Shown piece after piece: positions 9,296-17,836 of a stretch of 64,000 bases of DNA. The position numbers were made by a program, and so were the translations under genes. Within the stretch, counting starts at the first letter, position 1. Every line of letters starts with the position of its first letter. The stretch spans positions 23,902-87,901 of the forward strand of contig CACZMV010000006.1 in the NCBI GenBank assembly GCA_902782305.1, written 5' to 3'. The DNA is from an uncultured Prevotellaceae bacterium. Its GTDB lineage: Bacteria; Bacteroidota; Bacteroidia; Bacteroidales; Bacteroidaceae. A model generated the notes under the pieces. That model did not search any database, was not told the DNA's origin, and saw nothing but the letters and a program-made list of their open reading frames with translations.

Positions 9296-9911
9296 GCTTG
9301 GCGATTACAATACCCTGAAGATAGTAAAGCGCGTGGACTTCGGCATGTATCTTGACGGAGGCGACGATGGCGAGATACTGCTCCCTACCCGTTACGTGCC
9401 CGAAGGAGCGAAGGTGGGACAGAAAATTGAGGTGTTCCTTTATCTCGACCAAGATGAGAAACTGATTGCTACCACCTTGCATCCATTGGCCAAAGTGGGC
9501 GAGTTTGCATGGTTGGAGTGTGCCTGGACGAATGAATACGGAGCATTCTTGAATTGGGGGCTGATGAAGGACCTGTTTTGTCCGTTCCGCGAACAGAAAC
9601 AGCGCATGGTGAAAGGACAGCGCTACTATGTCTATATCATGGAGGATGAGAAGACACATCGTCTGATGGCAACTGCAAAGGTGGAGCGCTATCAGAAGCA
9701 TAGTGGCTACGAACGGGCACTGGATTTCTCAGAGGAATTGCTGCGTTATCTGCAAGAAAACGGTGGGCATTGCGATTTGGGCGACAAGAGTGATGCCGAG
9801 GAAATTGCCGAACGCTTTAAAGTATCAAAGAAGGTATATAAAAAAGCAGTCGGCGACTTATACCGTCGCCGACTGATCACTATTTCAGATAATGGAATAG
9901 ACTTGGTTTAG
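9288..9911 (+). CDS. S1-domain RNA-binding protein, CvfB-like, short form
   Basis: 207 residues. Two OB/S1-like segments (about 1-65 and 66-140) are followed directly by a C-terminal winged helix containing the hallmark KSDAEEI...[17 protein letters not shown]. CvfB family proteins usually have about 280 residues with a third S1 domain between these parts; here that domain seems absent. The family is linked to RNA binding and virulence-gene expression in Staphylococcus. It overlaps the ATPase gene by 8 bases and its 3' end overlaps convergent asnS by 4 bases. A perfect 10-bp inverted repeat (9848-9857 / 9865-9874) lies in its last codons. Confidence 0.8.
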   Translation: MIKLGDYNTLKIVKRVDFGMYLDGGDDGEILLPTRYVPEGAKVGQKIEVFLYLDQDEKLIATTLHPLAKVGEFAWLECAWTNEYGAFLNWGLMKDLFCPFREQKQRMVKGQRYYVYIMEDEKTHRLMATAKVERYQKHSGYERALDFSEELLRYLQENGGHCDLGDKSDAEEIAERFKVSKKVYKKAVGDLYRRRLITISDNGIDLV

Positions 9912-11344
9912 AACTCTGCAGACTTTGGAGTACGTGGGAAAGGTATCACGTCACGAATGTTCTGCATACCTGTAACGAACAGGATAAGACGCTCGAAACC
10001 GAGACCGAAACCTGCATGAGGACATGAGCCCCACTTGCGGGTGTCGATATACCACCAGAGGTGGGTCATATCCATATCGCGGCGCTTAATCTCACCCATC
10101 AGCTTATCATAACTTTCCTCACGGACGGAACCACCGATAATCTCACCAATCTGTGGGAACAGCACGTCGGTACCCTGCATGGTAGGACCTGGAGCAATAG
10201 CACCCTTGTAGCCTACACTACCCTCACCCTGCTCTTCGTTCTGCTTCATGTAGAACGACTTGAAGGCACGGGGATAGTCGGTCATGATAACGGGCTTCTT
10301 GAAGTGTTCCTCCACCAAGTAGCGCTCGTGTTCTGAAGCCAGGTCGTCGCCCCAGTTGCAGGGGAACTCGAACTTCTTACCGTTCTTGATAGCCTCCTGC
10401 AGGATGTTGATACCCTCTGTATAAGGCAGGCGCACGAAGGTCTCCTTGAGAACACCCTCCAGACGCTCAATCAAGGTCTTGTCAATCATCTGGTTCAGGA
10501 ACTGCAGGTCGTCTTTGCAGTTATCCAATGCCCAGCGTACACAGTACTTGATAAAGTCCTCTTCAAGGTCCATCAGTTCTTCCTGATCCAGGAAAGCAAC
10601 CTCAGGCTCTACCATCCAGAACTCAGCCAAGTGGCGAGGGGTATTCGAATTCTCAGCGCGGAACGTAGGACCGAAGGTGTAGATAGCACCCAGGGCCGTA
10701 GCACCCAGCTCGCCCTCCAACTGACCAGAAACGGTCAGCGAGGTCTGCTCGCCAAAGAAGTCGTCGTCGTAGATAATCTTTCCGTTTTCGTCCTTCTTCA
10801 GGTCGTAGAGGTTCTTGGTGGTTACCTGGAACATGTTTCCTGCTCCCTCACAGTCGCTGGCAGTAATCAGCGGGGTGTGGAAGTAGAAGAAGCCGTGCTC
10901 GTGGAAATAGGTGTGGATGGCCATTGCCATATTGTGGCGAATGCGCATCACGGCACCAAAGGTATTGGTACGCAGACGCATGTGGGCGTTCTTGCGCATC
11001 ACCTCGAAGCTCTGACCCTTCTTCTGCATGGGATAGTCGTTGCCACAGAGTCCATAGACCTCCAACTTGGTGGCCTGAATCTCTGAAGACTGACCAGCAC
11101 CCTGGCTCTCCACGAGCGTACCCTCAGCACAGATGCAGGCACCCGTGGTGATGTCCTTCAGCAATTGCTCGTCAAACTTCGTGGGGTCAACAACCACCTG
11201 CACGTTCTTGATGGTAGAACCATCGTTCAGCGCAATGAAGTCAACGGCCTTCGACGAACGGTGGGTACGCACCCAGCCTTTTACACAAACCTCCTTACCA
11301 TATTCTGTGCTTTTCAGCACATCAATTATCTTAGTACGTTTCAT
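9908..11344 (-). CDS. asnS: Asparaginyl-tRNA synthetase
   Basis: 478 residues from the ATG at 11344 ([12 protein letters not shown]). Class IIb synthetase charging tRNA-Asn. The N-terminal OB-fold anticodon-binding domain contains VKGWVRTHR and FIALNDGS. The catalytic core has motif 2 [20 protein letters not shown] and motif 3 [13 protein letters not shown] longer reading from an ATG at 11380 would add 12 residues translated from a TTCACT intergenic array, so I reject that start. Downstream of the pseudouridine synthase gene with a 36-base gap; probably cotranscribed. Confidence 0.93.
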   Translation of the reverse strand: MKRTKIIDVLKSTEYGKEVCVKGWVRTHRSSKAVDFIALNDGSTIKNVQVVVDPTKFDEQLLKDITTGACICAEGTLVESQGAGQSSEIQATKLEVYGLCGNDYPMQKKGQSFEVMRKNAHMRLRTNTFGAVMRIRHNMAMAIHTYFHEHGFFYFHTPLITASDCEGAGNMFQVTTKNLYDLKKDENGKIIYDDDFFGEQTSLTVSGQLEGELGATALGAIYTFGPTFRAENSNTPRHLAEFWMVEPEVAFLDQEELMDLEEDFIKYCVRWALDNCKDDLQFLNQMIDKTLIERLEGVLKETFVRLPYTEGINILQEAIKNGKKFEFPCNWGDDLASEHERYLVEEHFKKPVIMTDYPRAFKSFYMKQNEEQGEGSVGYKGAIAPGPTMQGTDVLFPQIGEIIGGSVREESYDKLMGEIKRRDMDMTHLWWYIDTRKWGSCPHAGFGLGFERLILFVTGMQNIRDVIPFPRTPKSAEF

Positions 11345-11349
11345 TTTTA

Positions 11350-11382
11350 TACTATTCACTATTCTCTGTTCACTATTCACTT
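11350..11382. repeat. Short heptamer-like array (TTCACTA type)
   Basis: ACTATTCACTATTCTCTGTTCACTATTCAC-type units lie between the pseudouridine synthase stop (11381) and the asnS start. An in-frame ATG at 11380 reads through it into asnS. Confidence 0.7.
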
Positions 11383-12781
11383 ACTCATAAGCACCCATGC
11401 GCAGACGGTCAACTTCCTCCTCGGTGAGGTAACGCCAGTCGCCACGACGAACATTCTTCTTAGTCAGTCCGGCAAACTGTACGCGGTCGAGCTTGGTAAC
11501 CTTGTAACCCAGGCTCTCGAAGATACGACGTACGATACGGTTCTTACCAGAGTGAATCTCGATACCAACCTGCTTCTTGTCGGTGTCGCTAGCGTATTCA
11601 ATAGCGTCAGCCTTAATCTCACCATCGTCAAGGGTGATACCCTCGGCAATCTGCTGCATATCATGAGCAGTAACAGCCTTATCAAGATGTACGTGATAAA
11701 TCTTCTTCTTCAGGAACTTAGGATGTGTCAGCTTCGAAGCCAAGTCACCATCGTTGGTCAACAGCAGCACACCCGTAGTGTTACGGTCCAGACGACCAAC
11801 AGGATAGATGCGCTCAGAACAAGCGTTCTTCACGAGGTCCATCACGGTCTTACGCTGCTGAGGATCGTCGCTAGTTGTTACGTAGTCCTTGGGCTTGTTC
11901 AGCAATACATATACCTTCTTCTCCATGGTTACAGGCTGATCGTGGAACTTCACCTCATCAGTGCGCAGTACCTTTGTACCCAACTCGGTAACAATCTCAC
12001 CATTAACGGTGACAACACCTGCCTGGATGAACTCATCAGCCTCACGACGACTGCAAACACCAGCGTTAGCCAGGAACTTGTTCAGACGAATTGGCTCATT
12101 GGGATCGAAGTTCTCCTCCTTATACTCAATGCGCTTCTTCATGCTATACTTAGCATTGGGATCGTAGCCTGGGGTATGCTGACGTGGACCCTTCTTATAA
12201 GGAGCTGCTCCGTAAGGCTTGCCATAACCACCCTGCTGGGGACGACCATAGCCACCCTGTTGTGGACGACCATAACCACCCTGCTGGGGACGACCGTAGC
12301 CACCCTGCTGAGGACGACCATAACCTCCCTGCTGAGGACGACCGTAACCACCCTGCTGAGGACGACCATAGCCACCCTGCTGGGGACGACCGTAGCCACC
12401 ACGCTGTGGAGCATAACCTCCCTCACCCTCCTGAGGCTGATTGTAACGGGGACGGGGCTGATAACCACCCTGCTGTCCATACTGCTGACGAGGACGAGGC
12501 TGATAGCCACCCTCGCTGTTATAGTTGTTACGAGGACGATAACCTCCACGCTGAGGAGCCGCACTCTGTAAACCTGCGCCAAAGCCCTCAGGGCGGAATC
12601 CACCCTCGTCTTGATTCTGATTACGATTGAATCCTCCCTGTGCGTTGTAGGGACGTGGTTGATGAATACGTGGACGTGGTGAGCGTCCTGGACGATAACC
12701 CTGATAGCCACCCTCGTGACCTGCTGTGTTTTGCTGCTCGTTAGAGAGCTCTTCGTTTTTCTTTTCGTTTTCGAATTCCAT
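11381..12781 (-). CDS. rRNA pseudouridine synthase (RluB/RsuA family) with Gly/Arg-rich N-terminal extension
   Basis: 466 residues. Residues 1-210 are low-complexity and rich in G, R, Q, Y and P, including seven tandem GGYGRPQQ units. The enzyme follows: an S4 RNA-binding domain (IRLNKFLANAGVCSRREAD, near 230), then the RsuA/RluB catalytic motif GRLDRNTTGVLLL with the catalytic Asp. Likely target is a uridine in 23S rRNA, but the exact site is unknown. The RGG-like extension is probably unstructured and RNA-binding (inference). Located between purB and asnS on the same strand; no -7 box is evident in the 78 bases upstream. Confidence 0.87.
   Translation of the reverse strand: MEFENEKKNEELSNEQQNTAGHEGGYQGYRPGRSPRPRIHQPRPYNAQGGFNRNQNQDEGGFRPEGFGAGLQSAAPQRGGYRPRNNYNSEGGYQPRPRQQYGQQGGYQPRPRYNQPQEGEGGYAPQRGGYGRPQQGGYGRPQQGGYGRPQQGGYGRPQQGGYGRPQQGGYGRPQQGGYGRPQQGGYGKPYGAAPYKKGPRQHTPGYDPNAKYSMKKRIEYKEENFDPNEPIRLNKFLANAGVCSRREADEFIQAGVVTVNGEIVTELGTKVLRTDEVKFHDQPVTMEKKVYVLLNKPKDYVTTSDDPQQRKTVMDLVKNACSERIYPVGRLDRNTTGVLLLTNDGDLASKLTHPKFLKKKIYHVHLDKAVTAHDMQQIAEGITLDDGEIKADAIEYASDTDKKQVGIEIHSGKNRIVRRIFESLGYKVTKLDRVQFAGLTKKNVRRGDWRYLTEEEVDRLRMGAYE
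12222..12400 (-). repeat. Coding 24-bp tandem repeat, seven copies
   Basis: Each unit encodes GGYGRPQQ within the pseudouridine synthase. The copies differ mainly at third codon positions, indicating selection on the peptide rather than recent expansion. Confidence 0.9.
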
Positions 12782-12859
12782 AATTTTTCTTTTTTGTTTT
12801 TAAGGAGCGCCTCACGGCTCTCTGTTTGTGTTGTTGATAATATATTAAAAGTCTCTTAA

Positions 12860-14206
12860 TTAAATTCCTGTATAATTCATTGGCGTAATAGCCATCAATT
12901 CTTCCTTCACTTCGTCGCTGACCTCCAAGCCCTGAATAAACTCATGGATGGTCTGCTCCGTCATTTTCTGGTTGGTACGCGTCAAAGCCTTCAGTGCCTC
13001 ATAAGGATGCGGATAGGCCTCACGGCGCAGAATGGTCTGGATGGCCTCAGCCACAACAGCCCATGTGTTATCCAGGTCTTCCTGCAACTTCGTCTCGTTG
13101 AGAATCAGCTTGCGCAGTCCTTTCAGTGTGCTCTGGATGGCAATCATGGCGTGACCCATAGGCACACCGACATTGCGCAATACCGTTGAGTCTGTCAAGT
13201 CACGCTGCAAACGGCTTACTGGCAATTTCTGTGCCAAGAATCCCAGCACAGCATTCGCCATACCCATGTTACCCTCAGAATTCTCAAAGTCGATGGGGTT
13301 CACCTTATGGGGCATTGCACTCGAGCCTACCTCGCCAGCCTTAATCTTCTGCTTGAAGTATTCCATAGAGATATACATCCAGAAGTCACGATCCAAGTCA
13401 ATGATAATGGTATTGATACGACGCATAGCATCAAAGATGGCACCCAGCCAGTCGTAGTTCGAAATCTGGGTAGTCCACTGCTCACGCTCCAATCCCAACT
13501 TCTCGCTGACAAACTGATTGCCGAACTCGCGCCAATCATACTGGGGATAAGCCACATGGTGAGCATTATAGTTACCCGTAGCGCCACCAAACTTAGCGGT
13601 AATCGGCGTATCCTTCAGTCCGCGCAACTGCTCTTCCAGACGATACACATAGACCATGATTTCCTTGCCCAGACGAGTAGGAGAAGCAGGCTGTCCGTGG
13701 GTCTTGGCCAACATGGGCACATTCTTCCACTGCTCAGCATAGTCGTTCAGCTGCTCTATCAGTTCTTCCACCATAGGATAGTACACCTGCTCCAGTGCCT
13801 CCTTGATAGAAAGAGGTACGCTGGTGTTGTTGATGTCCTGTGATGTCAAGCCAAAGTGAATGAATTCCTTGTATTTCTCAAAGTCGCCAATCTTATCCAG
13901 CTGTTCCTTGATAAAATACTCTACGGCCTTCACGTCGTGGTTGGTCGTTTTCTCAATCTCCTTCACACGGGCAGCATCCTGCTCCGTGAAGTTACGATAG
14001 ATATCTCGAAGCGATTCAAACAGGTTATGGTCAAAATCCTCCAATTGAGGCAACGGGAGTTCACAAAGCGTGATGAAATACTCGATCTCCACACGTACTC
14101 GGTAGCGAATCAAAGCATACTCTGAAAAATATCCTGCCAATTCTTCTGTCTTGTTCCTGTAACGTCCGTCAATAGGCGATATGGCGGTCAGTGCGTCCAA
14201 TTCCAT
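12860..14206 (-). CDS. purB: Adenylosuccinate lyase
   Basis: 448 residues. Fumarase/aspartase superfamily enzyme of purine synthesis, cleaving SAICAR and adenylosuccinate to release fumarate. The signature GSSAMPHKVNPIDFEN supplies the mobile active-site loop, and THGQPASPTRLGKE and TSQDINNTSV carry further active-site residues. It begins DALTAISPIDGRY, the usual PurB start. Promoter at 14265-14295, giving a leader of about 50 bases. Heads the purB, pseudouridine synthase, asnS cluster. Confidence 0.95.
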   Translation of the reverse strand: MELDALTAISPIDGRYRNKTEELAGYFSEYALIRYRVRVEIEYFITLCELPLPQLEDFDHNLFESLRDIYRNFTEQDAARVKEIEKTTNHDVKAVEYFIKEQLDKIGDFEKYKEFIHFGLTSQDINNTSVPLSIKEALEQVYYPMVEELIEQLNDYAEQWKNVPMLAKTHGQPASPTRLGKEIMVYVYRLEEQLRGLKDTPITAKFGGATGNYNAHHVAYPQYDWREFGNQFVSEKLGLEREQWTTQISNYDWLGAIFDAMRRINTIIIDLDRDFWMYISMEYFKQKIKAGEVGSSAMPHKVNPIDFENSEGNMGMANAVLGFLAQKLPVSRLQRDLTDSTVLRNVGVPMGHAMIAIQSTLKGLRKLILNETKLQEDLDNTWAVVAEAIQTILRREAYPHPYEALKALTRTNQKMTEQTIHEFIQGLEVSDEVKEELMAITPMNYTGI

Positions 14207-14264
14207 TGTTTCCTTTTATACCTTATTTTATTATATATAGCTATACATTCTCTCAAATATGCTG

Positions 14265-14295
14265 CAAAGGTACGAATAAGTGAGCAAAATACAAA
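14265..14295 (-). promoter_or_regulatory. purB promoter
   Basis: -7 TACCTTTG (14272-14265) and -33 TTTG (14295-14292), spacing 19, on the minus strand. A 27-base block covering the -7 box and spacer is repeated exactly upstream of yceD (60230-60256). Confidence 0.8.
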
Positions 14296-14344
14296 AGAAA
14301 AACTAGTTTTTATTTTTATTTTCGAACGAAAGCGCTCGGTTTAC

Positions 14345-14369
14345 CGCTTTGCACCTTTAGGTCAAAGAA
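14345..14369. repeat. Dispersed palindromic repeat, copy 1
   Basis: CGCTTTG-ACCTTTAGGTC-AAGAA, nearly identical to 29228-29251. The core ACCTTTAGGT is an inverted repeat. It lies in a 386-base intergenic region. Confidence 0.55.
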
Positions 14370-14437
14370 CCTTAGAGACGAAGTCTCAGAGGTAGTGCAA
14401 ATTGAGCGAAATACAAAATAAATGCCGATTTATTTTC

Positions 14438-14525
14438 AATTGCTGGTACGTGTACTAACAATTGCTGGTACGTGTACCAACAATTTTTTCTACGTGTACT
14501 AGCAAATTTTGTCACGTGAATGGCC
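14438..14525. repeat. 22-bp tandem palindrome array A (ACGTG type)
   Basis: Four units in which ACGTG recurs at 14448, 14470, 14492 and 14514, exactly 22 bases apart. Unit 2 contains the perfect inverted repeat TGGTAC-GT-GTACCA and unit 4 TCACGTGA. It lies in the intergenic region 14207-14592, with the purB promoter on one side and the terminator of the eight-gene operon on the other. Confidence 0.85.
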
Positions 14526-14543
14526 CCAGAGTATTAATGTCAA

Positions 14544-14578
14544 ATAAAAAAGGGACTACACGTGAAGTCCCTTTTCTA
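14544..14578. terminator. Terminator of the eight-gene envelope operon
   Basis: A 10-bp stem (14548-14557 with 14566-14575) flanked by A-rich and T-rich runs. On the minus strand it ends the operon 15 bases after the last stop codon. Confidence 0.8.
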
Positions 14579-14592
14579 TTTGTTTATTGCGT

Positions 14593-16224
14593 TTACGATT
14601 CGCGCTTCAGCAGGATGACGTTGGCACCCTTGCCTGCAACGTTAGGCATCTCCTCGCCCACATCGGCTCCAATGTAAGTGGGGTCGCAAACGGTGAACTT
14701 ACGTCCATTAAGCATATAGCCTGCGCCTTGAACGTTCTCCTTGAACTCAACGGCCATTGCCAAGTGACCAGGATAGTAAACCAGTACGACATCCAGTCCT
14801 ACGAGGTCGCGAACCAAGTGGGACAGCAGGATAGCGCGGTCTTCACAGTCGCAATAGGGATAGAAGAAGGTCTCCTCGCCAAAGAAAGCACGGTCGCGCC
14901 CCCAGACATCATCGTCGTAGGCATAGAGGAAACAGCCCTGATTAGGATTGGTCTTCTTGATATCGGTCTTACCCTCAACCCACCAAAGCAATTGCTGTAC
15001 CTGCTCCAGGGGAGTCATTCCCTTCAGTTTGGCACGCATCTGGGGATAGAGCTGCTCTGTAATACCCTTCTCCAACGGAGTGTTGGCATACATCGCCCAA
15101 CGACTCATAAAGTTGCCACCGGTATAAGAAGCGGGATAGGTATCGAAGAAGTCGATATAGTTCTTATTGGAATGAAGGGTGAAGCTGAAGTCTGGATTCT
15201 TCAACGAAGTGATGGTACGCTCGTTGACGGGTCTTTCTGCAAAGTCCTGACGTGCATTCATCTGCAGCGACATAGCACTCTCCTTGGGGAACTTGGCCTT
15301 GCAGATATTCAGTTTGTCGCCATCCTTGATATTCTCCAGCAGGTAATACCACTCGCCATCTACATAGAAGTAGGACTTGCCAAACATGTTATACTGGCTG
15401 GCCACAATCATGTAGAGCGTCTTTCCATCGTGAGCCATACGCATCTTATAGCCTGACTGCGAATAGAGGAAAGCCAATGCAAGGGTAGCCTCGTTGGTAT
15501 GGTTGCCATAGAACTTATTGGTCAGCGCAAGCAACATCTGATAGTAAGCCCAGTCTGAGAAGTTATGAGCCTTACGCTCCTCCAAGCAGTCGTAGAGCAT
15601 ATTGTCGAACTGAGGCTTGGTGAACTGAGTGATGGCATCAGCTACCTCATCACCAGAAACACCAGGGAGGGTGAAACGGCAATTGTTGCCCATGCGGACC
15701 TTACACTCTGTGCCGAAGACATCGAACTTATAGTAAGGATTAGGATCGCTGGTCTGTTCAACCTTTGCCAAAGGCTGGGGTTGCTTAGTAGCTGGAGCGG
15801 GAGCGGGCACAACGGTTGCCACGGGAAGTATCTTATTCGACTTCTCACGCTTGGCCATCTTTTTCTTTTCCTTCTCCTGCTTCTCCTTTTCCTTCTGTGC
15901 CTTCTTATCCTTCTTGTCGCCGCCACCAAACAGCTTGCTGAAGAAACCTGCCGTTTCTTCCTCATAGCCTGGAACTACCATCGGCTCTACCTTTTCTTCC
16001 TCAGGAATGGCAACAGGAGGCTCTGCGCCAAACTCCTCCCAAGCCTCGCGAACAAACTTGGTGTACTCAGCAAGAGCCTGTTTACGGAAGTCAGCATACT
16101 CCTTCTTGGCCTTCTTCTTGAAAGCCTCGAAGTCCTTACGGAAGTCTTTCTTCTGATTCTGAGCCTGTGCAGGAACCACCAGCACAAGCATCAGCAACTG
16201 GAAAATGACTATCAACTTTTTCAT
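14593..16224 (-). CDS. Exported transglutaminase-like (cysteine protease fold) protein
   Basis: 543 residues. Signal peptide (LVVPAQAQ), then a highly charged Lys/Glu-rich segment (about 25-130) likely to form coiled coil and disordered linker, then an uncharacterised middle region. The last 90 residues carry a transglutaminase-like triad: DCEDRAILL (Cys460), PGHLAMAV (His487) and CDPTY (Asp514). This is the pattern of bacterial transglutaminase-like cysteine peptidases. Substrate unknown; periplasmic location inferred. Last gene of an eight-gene operon, 12 bases after the FecR-like gene. Confidence 0.75.
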   Translation of the reverse strand: MKKLIVIFQLLMLVLVVPAQAQNQKKDFRKDFEAFKKKAKKEYADFRKQALAEYTKFVREAWEEFGAEPPVAIPEEEKVEPMVVPGYEEETAGFFSKLFGGGDKKDKKAQKEKEKQEKEKKKMAKREKSNKILPVATVVPAPAPATKQPQPLAKVEQTSDPNPYYKFDVFGTECKVRMGNNCRFTLPGVSGDEVADAITQFTKPQFDNMLYDCLEERKAHNFSDWAYYQMLLALTNKFYGNHTNEATLALAFLYSQSGYKMRMAHDGKTLYMIVASQYNMFGKSYFYVDGEWYYLLENIKDGDKLNICKAKFPKESAMSLQMNARQDFAERPVNERTITSLKNPDFSFTLHSNKNYIDFFDTYPASYTGGNFMSRWAMYANTPLEKGITEQLYPQMRAKLKGMTPLEQVQQLLWWVEGKTDIKKTNPNQGCFLYAYDDDVWGRDRAFFGEETFFYPYCDCEDRAILLSHLVRDLVGLDVVLVYYPGHLAMAVEFKENVQGAGYMLNGRKFTVCDPTYIGADVGEEMPNVAGKGANVILLKRES

Positions 16225-16236
16225 AGTTCTGATGTT

Positions 16237-16710
16237 TTAATGTTCTTTTTCACAAGGTACGGAATCAACCTCCACCTCCAACAATGTGGAGTCCTTGACA
16301 ATAATCTCACGGGTAACAGTGGCAGGATCGCTGTGGCGACGCGACTTCACCGTCTTGTCTTTGCGCAGCTGGGCAACAACAGACTTAACATAATCCTTGG
16401 TCAGCGTCAACACGGTATTGCGCTTGTCAGCCAGGAACGAATCCAACTTGGCCTTACCTGGGGAATTGATGACATACTGCTTGTCGCCATCCTCAGCCAA
16501 CAGCGTAATAGAGCCAGTGAAAGATACATTCAGCGTAACGTCGCCCGTAAGGACATCGCCCTTATCCACTTGGCGCTTTCCCTTGGCGTCAATCACCTCA
16601 ACACGACCACTTACCTTGGAAACCACATACTTGGCTGCCTCGCCCTTGGCCATTGCCAACATGGGAATGAACAGAAGTATGCAAAACGCTAATAATTTCT
16701 TATGATTCAT
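16237..16710 (-). CDS. FecR-like exported protein
   Basis: 157 residues from the ATG at 16710, which overlaps the CHASE2 gene end by 11 bases. A longer reading from 16734 would hide the signal peptide behind MYLIRRRK, so it is rejected. The signal peptide ends near LAMAKG. The following 70 residues (VSGRVEVID...VDKGDVL...GSITLLAEDG) resemble a FecR domain, an extracytoplasmic beta-sandwich. Pairing of FecR-like and CHASE2 genes occurs in other bacteria, which supports the call. No sigma or anti-sigma partner is adjacent. Confidence 0.6.
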   Translation of the reverse strand: MNHKKLLAFCILLFIPMLAMAKGEAAKYVVSKVSGRVEVIDAKGKRQVDKGDVLTGDVTLNVSFTGSITLLAEDGDKQYVINSPGKAKLDSFLADKRNTVLTLTKDYVKSVVAQLRKDKTVKSRRHSDPATVTREIIVKDSTLLEVEVDSVPCEKEH

Positions 16711-17836
16711 TTTTCTTCTCCTTATTAAATACACTTAAGGTCTTAATAACATCATACAGATTCTCTGCCATGTAAATAAGTGCAATAGACGACATGGCAA
16801 AGGCCAGACTGATGCTGTAGTTGTAACTGCAGAAGAGGATGAAGGTAATCCAAACTATCAGCGACAACCATCCTGCAATCAGCAGACCTCGTATCAGTGA
16901 GGCTCCGAAGATAACTCGGAACAACGTCTTCTTCTTGGTAGTGAAGCTCTTATAGTAAGACAGCAGGATTACAGACAGGAATACGATGATGAACGAGGCC
17001 ACCACTGTAACGCCTGTAGAAGCGTGCTTAATCTCAGACTGACGGAGCATCGTTTCTGCAGCATAGGCCAACAGCTCAACACCAGCAATCTTGCCCTGTG
17101 GGGTATAGTGCATGTCGCCTTCTTCAGTCATAGCACCGATAAGCACCAGATGATCCTCTATCCAATCGCGATTCTCGAGAATGGAATCGTAAGGCACGAT
17201 ATGATACTCCTTTGGTGAGAAGTTGATATTGATATTCTTCTCAGACAAGGGCACTACCTCCTGCTCAGCATAGAGGTCAACTACTTTCTTGATGAACGAT
17301 GGAACCACCTTGCCACCAAGTTCACGTCCGACGCTGACCGCACGCTTCATGCCACCATAGAGTTGGCGAGGCATGTTGGTGAAGCCTTCATTGACACTGT
17401 CGCTGGGCGTAAAGAATGAATGTACCGTCTCGCCCTCCATGCTCTCGGCATCAATAATCTTATAGGAGAACACGAAGTTATGAAGCTGCTTAACGGTATT
17501 TTCCAACAGCGTATCGCCTTCAAGGTCTTCTTCCTTGTAGCCTTCGAACACCACATCGACACCCACTGCCTTGGGGTGGAGTGCATCCACCTCCATGAAC
17601 AACTGGGCAAAATCGCGGCGTTTTCTCAGCTCCGTCATATCGACAATAGTCACGATACGACTGGATTCCCGTTCGCCTGTGTCGAGCAACTTGTAATAGA
17701 AGTCAGTAAACGAATAGTCCTCCAGGATTTCAGCCACAGGGTTGAAGACTTTCAGGTTGAAAGCCGCCAGCACGTAGATTCCCACGATACCAAACGCGAG
17801 ACACGTAACAGCGAAGTATCTCCAGAGTTTATCCAT
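16700..17836 (-). CDS. Stand-alone CHASE2 domain membrane protein
   Basis: 378 residues. One N-terminal membrane helix (about 8-28), a large extracytoplasmic CHASE2-like sensor region (about 45-270, including VGVDVVFEGY and DHLVLIGAMTEEGDMHYTPQG), then three closely spaced membrane helices (about 280-365). CHASE2 sensors normally carry a C-terminal cyclase, kinase or similar output domain; here only a short charged tail follows. It overlaps the genes on both sides by 1 and 11 bases, so its level is tightly linked to them. Role inferred as sensing or membrane scaffold for the operon. Confidence 0.75.
   Translation of the reverse strand: MDKLWRYFAVTCLAFGIVGIYVLAAFNLKVFNPVAEILEDYSFTDFYYKLLDTGERESSRIVTIVDMTELRKRRDFAQLFMEVDALHPKAVGVDVVFEGYKEEDLEGDTLLENTVKQLHNFVFSYKIIDAESMEGETVHSFFTPSDSVNEGFTNMPRQLYGGMKRAVSVGRELGGKVVPSFIKKVVDLYAEQEVVPLSEKNININFSPKEYHIVPYDSILENRDWIEDHLVLIGAMTEEGDMHYTPQGKIAGVELLAYAAETMLRQSEIKHASTGVTVVASFIIVFLSVILLSYYKSFTTKKKTLFRVIFGASLIRGLLIAGWLSLIVWITFILFCSYNYSISLAFAMSSIALIYMAENLYDVIKTLSVFNKEKKNES

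Noticed and set aside
9845-9876. Terminator at the end of the CvfB-like gene
   Set aside because: A perfect 10-bp inverted repeat is present but without a T run and inside coding sequence; kept only as an observation.
11165-12571. 468-codon + strand ORF opposite the pseudouridine synthase and asnS
   Set aside because: It is an artefact of the repeated Gly/Arg codons on the other strand; no promoter or domain is visible and the opposite strand has clear S4 and catalytic motifs.
12782-12859. Promoter for the pseudouridine synthase
   Set aside because: No TAnnTTTG found in the 78-base gap; cotranscription with purB is more likely.
14438-14525. CRISPR array
   Set aside because: Units are contiguous 22-base palindromes with no spacers, and no cas genes are present.
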